A DNA stretch of 64,000 nucleotides from Actinomycetota bacterium (GTDB lineage Bacteria; Actinomycetota; Acidimicrobiia; IMCC26256; VFJJ01). The stretch covers positions 1 through 64,000 of the forward strand of contig VFJJ01000001.1 of assembly GCA_009886115.1 (NCBI GenBank), written 5' to 3'. The stretch's first letter is position 1. Every line of letters starts with the position of its first letter. A program made the translations under genes and the position numbers. Shown piece after piece: positions 45,644 to 54,308 of this stretch. The notes under the pieces are model-generated. The model was not told the origin of the DNA. It did no database searches and saw only the letters and a list, made by a program, of their open reading frames with translations.

Positions 45644-45663
45644 GCGACACCAGGAGCGATCCC

Positions 45664-46509
45664 ATGGGCAACGAGATGTACCGGTACGACGGCCAACGGG
45701 TCGTGGTGGTCGGCGGCGCCACCGGGATGGGGGCGGCGACGGCCCAGCAGGCGGCCGAGCTCGGCGCCGACGTGATCGTGCTCGACGTGGCGGCGGTCTC
45801 GTACCCGTGCAGCCAGGCCATCGCCGTCGACCTGCGCGACCGGGCGAGCGTCGACGCCGCGATCGAGCAGATCGACGGTCCGGTCAACGCGGTCTTCGCC
45901 TGCGCGGGCGTCGCCGACGGTACGCCCGGCATCATGCTCATCAACTTCACCGCTCAGCGGCACCTGATCGAGGCGCTGATCGCTCAGGGGAAGCTGGGAC
46001 GCGGGAGCTCGATCGCCTTCATCTCGTCGGTCGCCGGCCTGGGCTGGATGAGCCGTCTCGACGATGTGAAGAGCTTCCTTGCCACGCCCGACTGGGAATC
46101 GGCCGGCGGTTGGATCGACGAGCACCCGGGGACCGACAACTACGGCTTCAGCAAAGAGGCCATCAACTGTTATGTCGCCCAGCAAGGCTTCCCCTTGCTG
46201 GCCAAGGGAATCAGGATCAACGCCATCCTGCCGGGTCCCACCGACACGCCGCTCGCCCGGGCCAACGCCGACATCTGGCTCTCCTTCGGTGCCGACTACC
46301 GCCAGGCCGCCGACGTCCCGACACTCGTCCCCGGACAGATGGCGAGCACCATGTTGTTCCTGTGCAGCGCGGCAGCCAGCGGCGTCAACGGCGTCACCCT
46401 CCTCGTCGATCAGGGGCACGTGAACGCCTCCCTCGTCGACGCGTTCGACGCACCCATGGTGAAGATGATCGCCGGCGTGGTCCCCCGGGACCCGTCGATC
46501 TTCGGCTGA
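45664..46509 (+). CDS. Short-chain dehydrogenase/reductase, hydroxysteroid-dehydrogenase-like
   Basis: A 281-residue SDR with GGATGMG (17-23), the CAGVADGTPG version of NNAG, FISSVAGLGW with the catalytic Ser, and Tyr160/Lys164 (YGFSK). It has the ~30-residue insertion between Ser and Tyr seen in bacterial 3-alpha-hydroxysteroid dehydrogenase/carbonyl reductases. AGGAG precedes the ATG. The next gene follows after 19 bases. Confidence 0.88.
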   Translation: MGNEMYRYDGQRVVVVGGATGMGAATAQQAAELGADVIVLDVAAVSYPCSQAIAVDLRDRASVDAAIEQIDGPVNAVFACAGVADGTPGIMLINFTAQRHLIEALIAQGKLGRGSSIAFISSVAGLGWMSRLDDVKSFLATPDWESAGGWIDEHPGTDNYGFSKEAINCYVAQQGFPLLAKGIRINAILPGPTDTPLARANADIWLSFGADYRQAADVPTLVPGQMASTMLFLCSAAASGVNGVTLLVDQGHVNASLVDAFDAPMVKMIAGVVPRDPSIFG

Positions 46510-46528
46510 ATCGGCAAAGGAGTCGGTC

Positions 46529-47422
46529 ATGAGTCGAGCACAGGAGCTGTTGCCGGTCACGAGATCGGAGCCGCTGGTCATCGAAGGCATCCCCAAGCTC
46601 ACCGACGAGATGCGCGCCGCGCTCGACATCGAGACGCGATACGCGCCCGTTCCCGGCGGTCCGAACGTGCGCCTCCTGGTGTACCGGCCCAAGGGCGTCA
46701 TCGGGCGGCTTCCCGTGCTCGTCAGCGTGCACGGCGGCGCGTTCTGCGTCCTGAGCGCCGACGACTTCGAGGGAGCCGACGCCGGCATCGCCTTGGCGCA
46801 TCAGGCCGTCGTGGTTGCCGTCGACTACCGCCTCGCGCCCGAGTTCCCCTTTCCTGCCGGCATCGACGATTGCTACGCGGCGCTGGAATGGACGGTCGCT
46901 TCGGCTGTGGAGCTCGGTATCGATCTCGATCGCCTCGTCGTCACCGGGGGGAGTGCCGGGGGTGCGCTCGCCGCGGCCCTGTGCCTCATGGCTCGCGATC
47001 GCTCGGGGCCTCGGATCGCCGCCCAGGTGCTCATGATCCCCGTGCTCGACGATCGCCTCGATACGCCCTCGATGCGCCAGTACGAGCAGAGCATCGGGTT
47101 CAACGGCACCGCAGCCGAGGGGATGTGGTTGCACTACCTGGGCGACGATCGTGACCTGGCCGCCACCTCGCCCTACGCGGCGCCGGCCCGGGCCGAGAGC
47201 CTGGCCGGGCTGCCGCCGGCCGTGGTGATCACGCACGGGCTCGACCCCCTTCGGGATGAGGGCATCCACTACGCATTGCGATTGCTGGCCGCGGGCATCG
47301 AGGTCGAGCTGCACAACATCCCGGGCGCCTATCACGGCGCACCACCCCTCGATCCCGCTGCTGCACAGCGCGGCCAGCACATGTTCATGGCCGCCCTCGG
47401 CCAAGCCCTCAACCCTGCCTGA
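46529..47422 (+). CDS. Alpha/beta hydrolase, hormone-sensitive-lipase-like esterase
   Basis: A 297-residue esterase. The oxyanion motif HGGAF is at 68-72 (usual HGGG), the nucleophile Ser142 is in GGSAGG, and the acid and base are in THGLDPLRDEG and AYHGAP near the C-terminus. AAGGAG lies seven bases before the ATG. Cytosolic. Its place after two SDRs and before a double acyl-CoA dehydrogenase suggests hydrolysis of an ester or lactone intermediate. Confidence 0.9.
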   Translation: MSRAQELLPVTRSEPLVIEGIPKLTDEMRAALDIETRYAPVPGGPNVRLLVYRPKGVIGRLPVLVSVHGGAFCVLSADDFEGADAGIALAHQAVVVAVDYRLAPEFPFPAGIDDCYAALEWTVASAVELGIDLDRLVVTGGSAGGALAAALCLMARDRSGPRIAAQVLMIPVLDDRLDTPSMRQYEQSIGFNGTAAEGMWLHYLGDDRDLAATSPYAAPARAESLAGLPPAVVITHGLDPLRDEGIHYALRLLAAGIEVELHNIPGAYHGAPPLDPAAAQRGQHMFMAALGQALNPA

Positions 47423-47494
47423 TGTTCCTGGCTTGGGGCTGTCGAAGGCGACATCGGTGAGGCGACTCAGACGCGCTCATGGGAGGATCGACTC

Positions 47495-48001
47495 GTGAAC
47501 GCCGAACGTTCCAGTTCCGAGCTCCGTCGTGCTCCGGCTCTCGACGTCGTCGAATGGTTCAACACGCCGGTGCCCATCAGCATTGACGAGCTGCGCGGGC
47601 GCGTCGTCGTCCTGCACGCGTTCCAGATGCTGTGCCCGGGATGCGTGCTGTCGGGAACCCCGCTCGCCCAACGCATCCACGACCGACTCGCCGGACCCGA
47701 CCTCGTGGTGATCGCCGTGCACACCGTCTTCGAGCACCACGAGGCGATGACGCCGGTCTCGTTGGCGGCGCACCTCCACGAGTTCCGGATCACCATGCCG
47801 GTAGCCGTCGACCGCCATCCTGAGCCCGGTGGCGCGCCCGCCACGATGACCGCGTACGCCATGCGCGGCACGCCCACGTTGGTTGTGGTCGATCGCGCCG
47901 GGCGCATCCGTCACCACCTCTTCGGCGCCGTCGATGAGCTGGAGCTCGGCGTGGCCCTGGGTCGGCTGCTCGCGGAGCCGGCGCCGACCGATCAGTCCTG
48001 A
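47495..48001 (+). CDS. Thioredoxin-fold AhpC/TSA-like protein
   Basis: A 168-residue thioredoxin-fold protein, GTG start with GGGAGG. The redox motif is CPGC (Cys47-Cys50) in VLHAFQMLCPGCV, with a later cis-Pro region at RGTPTLVVVD. It may be a peroxiredoxin or thiol-disulfide protein protecting or reducing neighbours; the exact role is unknown. A heptamer repeat follows its stop codon. Confidence 0.85.
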   Translation: MNAERSSSELRRAPALDVVEWFNTPVPISIDELRGRVVVLHAFQMLCPGCVLSGTPLAQRIHDRLAGPDLVVIAVHTVFEHHEAMTPVSLAAHLHEFRITMPVAVDRHPEPGGAPATMTAYAMRGTPTLVVVDRAGRIRHHLFGAVDELELGVALGRLLAEPAPTDQS

Positions 48002-48039
48002 GCCGTCGCCAGGCTGCCTGCGGCGCACGTCCCGGTCCC

Positions 48040-48074
48040 GGGTTGTGGGTTGTGGGTTGCGGGTTGTGGGTTGC
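48040..48074 (+). repeat. Five tandem copies of a 7-bp unit
   Basis: Heptamer GGGTTG(T/C) repeated five times, then a partial GGGTGG, in the gap before the acyl-CoA dehydrogenase gene. The array is G-rich on the plus strand and could form a G-quadruplex-like structure; runs of three G recur every seven bases. Confidence 0.92.
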
Positions 48075-48174
48075 GGGTGGACCGGAAGCGCTGCAGCGCG
48101 CAGCTGACTCGGTGTCGAACCTCGGCGACGTCTCCGGTACCGTCGGGATGTCCACTGACGACAAGGACGGGCGC

Positions 48175-50346
48175 ATGCCGATCGCAATCACCGACGAGCA
48201 TCGGGAGATGGCCGATGTCGTGCGGGCGTTGTTCGAGACCCGGTATCAGGCCGAAGCGCGCCGGGCCGTCGATGGCGAGATGGCCCTCCCAGGCTCGTGG
48301 GGCGAAGTGGCGGGGCTGGGCTGGCTGGGCCTGCACCTGCCGGAGCGCCACGGCGGCTCGGGCTATGGCCTGTTCGAGCTCGCGGTCGTGGTCGCCGAAC
48401 TGGGCCGCCATTGTGCGCCGGGTCCGTTCCTCCCGACCGTGGTGCTCTCAGCCGTGGTTGGCAGGTTCGGCTCCGAGGCGCTCCAGGCCGAGCTGCTCCC
48501 CGGGCTGGCCGACGGGTCGCGAGCAGGTGGTCTGGGACTGTGGGGCGCGGCGTCGATCGTCGATGGCGTGCTGGGCGGATCGGCCGGGCCGGTGCTCGGG
48601 GCCGATCTATCTTCGACGGTCCTTTTGGCTGTGGGCGACGATCTCGTCGTCGTCGACACCCCGAACTCGGGGGTGACCGTCGGCGACCGGGAGAGCATCG
48701 ACCTCACCCGTCCGTGTCCGCCGGTCGCGCTGACGGGGGTGGCTGTGGCCGACGCTCGGGTGCTCACCGGAGCGGCGGCATGGGCACGGGATCTGTTTCG
48801 GGTGCTCGCCGCGGCCGAGGCCGCTGGGGGTGCACACGCCTGCGTCGCCATGGCGAGCGGCTACGCCATCGACCGCACGGCGTTCGGTCGCCCGATCGGT
48901 CAGTTCCAAGCGGTCAAGCACCACTGCGCCAACATGCTCGTGGCCGCCGAGATGGCCACGGCGGCCGCCTGGGATGGCGCCCGAGCCGCCGACAGCGCGC
49001 AGGCCGGCGCGGCCGATGGTCCCACGGCCGACGAGCTCCCGCTGGCGGCGGCGGTGGCAGCCAGCGTGGCGCTGAACGCGTACTCGGAGTGCGCCAAGCT
49101 CAACGTCCAGGTGCACGGCGGCATCGGTTACACGTGGGAGCACGACGCCCACCTCCATCTGCGGCGGGCGACGGCCCTGGCCGCCTTGGCCGGACCGGTG
49201 GCTGCCGCCCGTCAACAGGTCGCGGATCTCGTCGCCGGGGGAGCGCGGCGCACGCTGGCGGTCGACCTTCCCCCCGAGGCCGAGCCGATGCGAGCCGAGG
49301 TGCGAGCCTTCGCTGAGCGCTTCAACGCCCTCGGTCCGGCCGAAGGCTCTCGCCTCCTGGTCGAGGAGGGCTACCTGTTCCCGCATTGGCCTCGGCCGTG
49401 GGGGAGGGGTGCAGGCCCGGTCGAGCAACTCGTGATCGACGAGGGGCTGGCGGGCATCGACCGGATGGCCGGGTTCCCGATCACCTCGTGGACCTGGCCG
49501 ATCGTGCTGCCCACCATCATCCGGCATGGCACCGAAAGCCAGCGCGAGCGGTGGATCGGCCCCACCTTCGACGCGGCGGTGACGTGGTGCCAGCTCTTCA
49601 GCGAGCCCGGGGCGGGCAGCGACCTGGCTGCGCTGGCGACCAGGGCCGTCCGCACCGACGGGGGCTGGCTCGTCACGGGGGCCAAGGTCTGGACCAGCAC
49701 GGCCCAGTTCGCCAATCTGGGTTTCGCCTTGGTGCGCACCGATCCCGCGGCGTCGGCGCATCACGGCATCACGTGCATGGCCATCGACATGACGGCGCCA
49801 GGGATGACCGTCATACCGCTGCGGGAGATGACCGGTGGCGAGATGTTCAGCCAGGAGTTCCTCGACGAGGTGTTCGTCCCCGACGAGAACGTCATCGGCG
49901 AGGTGAACAAGGGGTGGGCCGTCGCCCGCACGACCTTGGGAAACGAACGTGTCTCGCTCGGTTCAGCCACGGAGCACGAGATCCTGACCGACTTCGCGGG
50001 CGCGCTCGACCTGAACGATTCGTCCCTCGCCGTCGACCTCGGAGCTCTGCTCGCCGAGTCGTTCGCACTGCAAGCATTGAATCTGCGTCAGGCCACCCGT
50101 GCGGTCGGCGGGGGCGAACCGGGTGCTGAGGGCAACATCACCAAGCTGGTGCACGCCGAGCATGTGCAGCGGATCGCCGACTTCACCGTTCGGGCCGTGG
50201 GGTCCGAGGCCCTCTACGCCGACGGTCCCGGGAGCCGGATCCTGACCGCTCGAGCCGGCACCATCGCCGGCGGCACGTCGGAGATCGTGCGCAACACCAT
50301 CGCCGAACGCCTCCTCGGGCTGCCACGCGATCCCCGCCCGCGCTGA
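48175..50346 (+). CDS. Tandem double acyl-CoA dehydrogenase (two FadE-like halves in one chain)
   Basis: About 723 residues, start at ATG 48175 (AAGGACGGG upstream; an earlier ATG at 48148 adds nine residues). Residues ~1-365 are one acyl-CoA dehydrogenase unit (PERHGGSGYGLFELAVVVAE, ending VHGGIGYTWEHDAHLHLRRA). Residues ~375-723 are a second (WCQLFSEPGAGSDLA, ending GTIAGGTSEIVRNTIAERLL). Steroid-degrading actinobacteria use heteromeric FadE pairs with one active site per pair (for example ChsE1-ChsE2); here both partners would be in one polypeptide. It would oxidise an acyl-CoA with FAD, passing electrons to ETF. It follows the esterase and SDR genes. Confidence 0.9.
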   Translation: MPIAITDEHREMADVVRALFETRYQAEARRAVDGEMALPGSWGEVAGLGWLGLHLPERHGGSGYGLFELAVVVAELGRHCAPGPFLPTVVLSAVVGRFGSEALQAELLPGLADGSRAGGLGLWGAASIVDGVLGGSAGPVLGADLSSTVLLAVGDDLVVVDTPNSGVTVGDRESIDLTRPCPPVALTGVAVADARVLTGAAAWARDLFRVLAAAEAAGGAHACVAMASGYAIDRTAFGRPIGQFQAVKHHCANMLVAAEMATAAAWDGARAADSAQAGAADGPTADELPLAAAVAASVALNAYSECAKLNVQVHGGIGYTWEHDAHLHLRRATALAALAGPVAAARQQVADLVAGGARRTLAVDLPPEAEPMRAEVRAFAERFNALGPAEGSRLLVEEGYLFPHWPRPWGRGAGPVEQLVIDEGLAGIDRMAGFPITSWTWPIVLPTIIRHGTESQRERWIGPTFDAAVTWCQLFSEPGAGSDLAALATRAVRTDGGWLVTGAKVWTSTAQFANLGFALVRTDPAASAHHGITCMAIDMTAPGMTVIPLREMTGGEMFSQEFLDEVFVPDENVIGEVNKGWAVARTTLGNERVSLGSATEHEILTDFAGALDLNDSSLAVDLGALLAESFALQALNLRQATRAVGGGEPGAEGNITKLVHAEHVQRIADFTVRAVGSEALYADGPGSRILTARAGTIAGGTSEIVRNTIAERLLGLPRDPRPR

Positions 50347-50420
50347 GATCGGCCCCGGTTGGTCGGTCGATCCTTTACGGATAGTGCGCCGTCCGGCAGA
50401 ATCACCACACGCGGCGCAAC

Positions 50421-50436
50421 TGACAGTTATGTCAAC
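50421..50436. promoter_or_regulatory. Operator-like TGAC-N6-GTCA repeat before the phosphotransferase-like gene
   Basis: TGACAGTTATGTCAAC matches the TGAC(A/G)G-N4-GTCAA pattern at 44675 and 57059. It lies 18 bases upstream of the ATG at 50454, between the double acyl-CoA dehydrogenase stop and this gene. Confidence 0.4.
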
Positions 50437-50453
50437 TCATCCGGAGGCGCATC

Positions 50454-51808
50454 ATGGCAACAGATATCGCGGTCGACGGCGAGACGCAGAAGGTCGTCGA
50501 CTGGCTCACGGACAACGTCGGCGGGAAGGTCGTCTCCATCGCCCGGCAGCCGCGGTGGCGCCCGCAGTGGATCGCCGATGTTGAACGAGACGGCGAGACC
50601 CTGCCCCTCATGGTGCGGGGCGAGCGCTACGACATGGAGCTGACCTGGTCGCTCGAGCACGAGATGAACTTCCAAAAGACGATGGGGGACATCGGCGTCG
50701 CCGTACCCCACGTGTGGGTTGGATCGACAACCCGACCGCGTTCGTCATGGACCGGGTACCCGGCCAATCCGACTTCAAGAACACCTCCGACGTCGATCGT
50801 GATCGTGTGGTCGACGAGTATCTCCAGCAGCTCGCCATCTTGCATACGCACGACGTGACCCCGTTCGTCGAGGCCGGGATCGACCGGGCCGCACGCCCGG
50901 AAGATTCCGCGATGCTCAGCATCGAACGCATGAACACCATGTTCCGCAAGCAGAAGGTGGGCCACGACCCGCTGATCGAGTTCTTCCTCGGCTGGATGAA
51001 TCGGCACGAGCCGCAGAGCCACGGTCGAGAGAGCGCCGTCGTGTGGGACTCGGGGCAGCTCATGCACCACGACGGGCACATCGTTGCCGTGATCGACGTC
51101 GAGCTCGGCCACATCGGCGATCCGATGGTCGATCTCGCCGGGTGGCGCATGCGCGACAGCATCGTGCCGTTCGGCCATTTCCCCTCGATCTACGCCCGCT
51201 ACGGCGAGCTGGTCGGCCAGCCCGTCGACATCGAGGCCATCGAGCTCCACCACATCTACTTCACGCTGTCGAACCAGCTCGGTTTCTCGCACGCGCGGCT
51301 GAACCCGCCCGAGAACACCGACCTGGCCACCAACATGCAGTGGTGCAACGAGACCAACCTCTACGCGACCGAGGCGTTGGCCGAGCATCTCGACATCGAG
51401 CTCCCGACGATCGAGCTCCCGAGCGAAGAGGACACGCGAGCCGGCGCCGCTTTCGAGTATCTCGTGCGCACGCTCTCCACCTTGCAGGTCGACGACGAGT
51501 ACGCCCGCTACAAGCTGCGGGGGGCGTTCCGCATCGCCCGGCACGTCCACCGCCACGACCAGATCGGGCGCGACCTCGAGAACGCCAACCTCGATGATCT
51601 CCATCAGCTCCTGGGCAAGCGCCCCGACGGATGGCGTGAAGGCGACCGGCTCCTCGAGGAGTGGGTGCTGGCCAACAACGGCGACGGCCGACACGACGGG
51701 ACTCTCTGCGTGTTGTTCCACAAGCGCAACCTGCGGGCCCAGATGCTCAACGGCCCCTTGGGCTCGGCCATGGCCCGCCACATCCCCATCCAGTCGTTTC
51801 GCGCCTGA
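50454..51808 (+). pseudogene. APH-fold phosphotransferase-like gene with a single -1 frameshift
   Basis: The N-terminal 87 codons from ATG 50454 (GGAGG before it) read WLTDNVGGKVVSIARQPRWR and end at VAVPHVW. The continuation GWIDNPTAFVMDRVPGQ is in the next frame from about 50717 and runs to 51808. One missing base near 50715-50718 (the GTGTGGGTTGG stretch) explains the break; with it restored the protein is about 451 residues. It matches the gene at 8890 throughout, including the altered catalytic loop VWDSGQLMHHD (Asp kept, Asn lost) and VIDVELGHIGDPMVDLA. It could be a recent mutation or a sequencing error. Confidence 0.85.
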
Positions 51809-51830
51809 CCCGACCCGCGCCTGACCCGCG

Positions 51831-51877
51831 TTCTTTGTGTCCAGGGTCACGCCCAGAGCGGTCGTGGACACAAAGAA
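51831..51877. repeat. Intergenic palindrome family A, copy 2
   Basis: A 47-base element with a perfect outer stem: TTCTTTGTGTCCA pairs with TGGACACAAAGAA. It occupies the 78-base gap between the convergent phosphotransferase-like and thiolase-like genes, suggesting a bidirectional terminator. Copy 1 at 1656-1702 has the same length and ends. Confidence 0.85.
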
Positions 51878-51886
51878 CGAGGTATT

Positions 51887-53023
51887 TCAGGTGCTGGTGA
51901 GCAGCATGGCTCCGGCGAAGGGGCCGACGGCGTTGGCCCAGACGGCCACCTCGGCGCCGGGAACCTGACGATCGCCGCACTGCCCGCGCAGCTGGCGAGT
52001 GGCCTCGATGCAGAAGTTGGCGCCGTGGCGGCGGCCGACATTGCACGCGCCACCATCGGTGTTGACGGGCAGGCTGCCACCCAGGCGGGTGTGGCCCTCG
52101 GCGATGAACGGCCCGGCTGCACCGGGCTCGCAGAGTCCCAGCGCTTCGAGCCACTGGAAGGTGATGACGCTGAAACCGTCGTAGAGCTGCGCCGTGTCCA
52201 CGTCGCTCGGCCGAAGGTCTGTGCGCGACCAGAGCTGCTCGGCACAGTGCACCGGCGCGGTGTGCGACATGTCGGCCATGACCTCGAAGTTCATGTCGTG
52301 CACCGCCGAGAGCGCCATGGCGTCGACGAGCACGGCAGGCTGGCGGAGGTCGCGGGCGCGCTCCTCGGTCGTGAAGATGACAGCCGATCCGGAGTCGCAC
52401 GGGTAGTCGCAGTCGAGCAGGCGCAGCGGCTTGCTGATGTACGGCGCCGCGAGATACTCGGCTGCTGAGAGGGGTGTGCGCTGCAGTGCGTTTTCGTTGC
52501 GTGTGGCGTGCTCGCGTTGGATCGACGCGAACTCGGCGAAGTGCTCCTCGGTGGCGTCGGAATCGTACAGATAGCGGTTCATCATGAGACCGGCCCACTG
52601 GGTGGGGCTGAAGTTCCCGAAGGGATACAGGAACTGGGTGTCCTCGGAGCTGGTCGCTCCGAGCATCGCCTCTCCGGACGCGAGGGTCGCGCTCGACGGC
52701 TGCTGCATCATGATGCGAAACGCGATGCAGGTATCGCTCTGACCCGTTGCCACCGCCATGGCAGCGTGAATGGCCGGCGTGACGAACGCGGGCGAGACAC
52801 CGACGTTCAGGTGCCAGCGCAAGGGGTTCATCCCGAGCATGTACGCGAAGTCGATGGCGTCGCCGCCCCAGGTGGTGGAGCCGTCGATGTCGGCGGCCGT
52901 CAAACCGGCGTCGTCGAGCGCGGCGATAGCGGCCTGGGCGGCGTGGTGGCGTTCACTCAAGCCGGTGTGCCGGCCGACGCGCGAGTAACCGACCCCGACG
53001 ATGGCCACGCGCCGGGACTTCAT
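51887..53023 (-). CDS. Thiolase-like protein (lipid-transfer/Ltp2-type aldolase family)
   Basis: A 378-residue thiolase-fold protein of the nonspecific lipid-transfer (SCP-x thiolase) group: VAIVGVGYSRVGRHTG at the N-terminus, YDGFSVITFQWLEALG, and a C-terminal NTDGGACNVGRRHGAN followed by RQLRGQCGDRQVPGAEVA. It overlaps the DUF35 gene upstream by four bases (53020-53023). Thiolase-like plus DUF35 pairs form the Ltp2-ChsH2-type retro-aldolases of steroid side-chain degradation, or act as thiolases. A CoA-thioester cleavage role is inferred. Confidence 0.85.
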   Translation of the reverse strand: MKSRRVAIVGVGYSRVGRHTGLSERHHAAQAAIAALDDAGLTAADIDGSTTWGGDAIDFAYMLGMNPLRWHLNVGVSPAFVTPAIHAAMAVATGQSDTCIAFRIMMQQPSSATLASGEAMLGATSSEDTQFLYPFGNFSPTQWAGLMMNRYLYDSDATEEHFAEFASIQREHATRNENALQRTPLSAAEYLAAPYISKPLRLLDCDYPCDSGSAVIFTTEERARDLRQPAVLVDAMALSAVHDMNFEVMADMSHTAPVHCAEQLWSRTDLRPSDVDTAQLYDGFSVITFQWLEALGLCEPGAAGPFIAEGHTRLGGSLPVNTDGGACNVGRRHGANFCIEATRQLRGQCGDRQVPGAEVAVWANAVGPFAGAMLLTST

Positions 53024-53457
53024 CGTGAGGCTCCGATCGAGCTTGCGGCTGTGAACACCGGGATCGTCAGCTCGGGCGAGAGGGCCTCGAACGTCACGAC
53101 GAGATCCATACCGGTGTGCAGATCGGCCTCGGCGACATCGACGACGTTCGTCATGAGCATCAGGCCCGCCTGCTCCGCGAGCTCGACTGTGGCGACGACA
53201 TAGGGGAGTCGTGACACGAAGAACGGGTGGAACGCCTTCATGGTGACGGTGTGGGCGTACAGCGTCGCCCGTCCCGACACCACCTCACCGCGGAGGTCGA
53301 ACGAGTGACAGCGGCGACAGACCGGGCGGGGAAGGTGGATGAACGTCCCGCAGGCCTGACAACGCTGAATCCTCAGCTCGCCGGCTGCGGCTCCCTCCCA
53401 GAAGAACGCCGTCAACGGGCTCGGGACCACAGCGGGAGGTGACGGGTGGTCGGTCAT
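53020..53457 (-). CDS. DUF35 zinc-ribbon/OB-fold protein
   Basis: A 145-residue protein starting at ATG 53457 with GAGGAG four bases before. The zinc ribbon has four Cys (CQACGTFIHLPRPVCRRC), followed by an OB-fold (VVSGRATLYAHTVTMKAFHP). Such proteins are obligate partners of thiolase-like enzymes, bringing the acyl-CoA. It is first in a two-gene operon and coupled to the thiolase-like gene by an ATGA overlap. Confidence 0.9.
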   Translation of the reverse strand: MTDHPSPPAVVPSPLTAFFWEGAAAGELRIQRCQACGTFIHLPRPVCRRCHSFDLRGEVVSGRATLYAHTVTMKAFHPFFVSRLPYVVATVELAEQAGLMLMTNVVDVAEADLHTGMDLVVTFEALSPELTIPVFTAASSIGASR

Positions 53458-53597
53458 CGATCTCCTCAGGGGTACGAGCTGGCCCGGCGCGGCACCGTAC
53501 GCGCCCGAGCAGCACCGTGTCGCACCGTGTCGCACCCGAGCGGATCGGGGGGGCGTTCCATGCGCGTTCAGGCGATGCCAGCGCTAGCGTCCGCCTC

Positions 53598-54212
53598 ATG
53601 GCTGAGCCGCTGTGTGATCCGACAGCTACCGCGGTGTTGTTCGTCGAGTGTCAAAAGGGCCTCCTCGGCGACATCAGCATCATGAAAACGATTCGCGACT
53701 CGGCAGCGCCAGTCATCCCAGCCTTGGGGCGCTTGGCTCGGGGCTCGCGTGAGGCCGGTGCGTGGGTTGCGCATCTCACCTATTTCCCCTTGGCCAACAA
53801 CCGCTCGACGAACCGGCGTCCCCCCTTGTTCAGGCGTCTCAACGACGCCATGGACCCCTGGCACAAGGACCATCCGGCCTGCCAGCCGATCGACGAGATC
53901 GGTGTCGAGCCCCGCGACCTCCTCCTGCCGCGCAATACGGGGCTGTCGCCGACGTACGGGACCGAGACGTTCAAGCTGCTGCGCAACATCGGCGTGACGA
54001 CCATCGTCATGGCGGGTATCTCCGTCAACGTCGCCATCCCGGTCGCAGCGGTGGAGGCGGTCGACGAGGACTTCGACGTGATCATCCCGTCCGACGCGGT
54101 CGCCGGCGCACCGCCCGAGCACGTGGCCTCGATGCTCAAGCACACCTTGCCGTTCATCGCCACGATGACGACCGTCGATGGCCTGCTCGCCGGGTGGGGC
54201 GTCGCGGGCTGA
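53598..54212 (+). CDS. Isochorismatase-fold protein lacking the catalytic Cys
   Basis: A 204-residue isochorismatase-like (cysteine hydrolase) fold. The first catalytic Asp position reads LFVECQKG (Glu instead of Asp), and the segment that normally carries the nucleophile Cys reads MAGISVNVAIPVAAVEA, with Ala there. YGTETFKLLRNIG and the C-terminal VIIPSDAVAGAP are otherwise typical. It likely belongs to an actinobacterial subgroup without hydrolase activity; role unknown. It is divergent from the DUF35 operon. Confidence 0.8.
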   Translation: MAEPLCDPTATAVLFVECQKGLLGDISIMKTIRDSAAPVIPALGRLARGSREAGAWVAHLTYFPLANNRSTNRRPPLFRRLNDAMDPWHKDHPACQPIDEIGVEPRDLLLPRNTGLSPTYGTETFKLLRNIGVTTIVMAGISVNVAIPVAAVEAVDEDFDVIIPSDAVAGAPPEHVASMLKHTLPFIATMTTVDGLLAGWGVAG

Positions 54213-54308
54213 CCCCCGCGGCTGGGTGCGGCAGATGTGAGTGTCATCCACGCCGGGCTCGCTCTGCAGCGCTCGATCTGCAGCGCGGTACGCAGCGACG
54301 GTGGCGGC

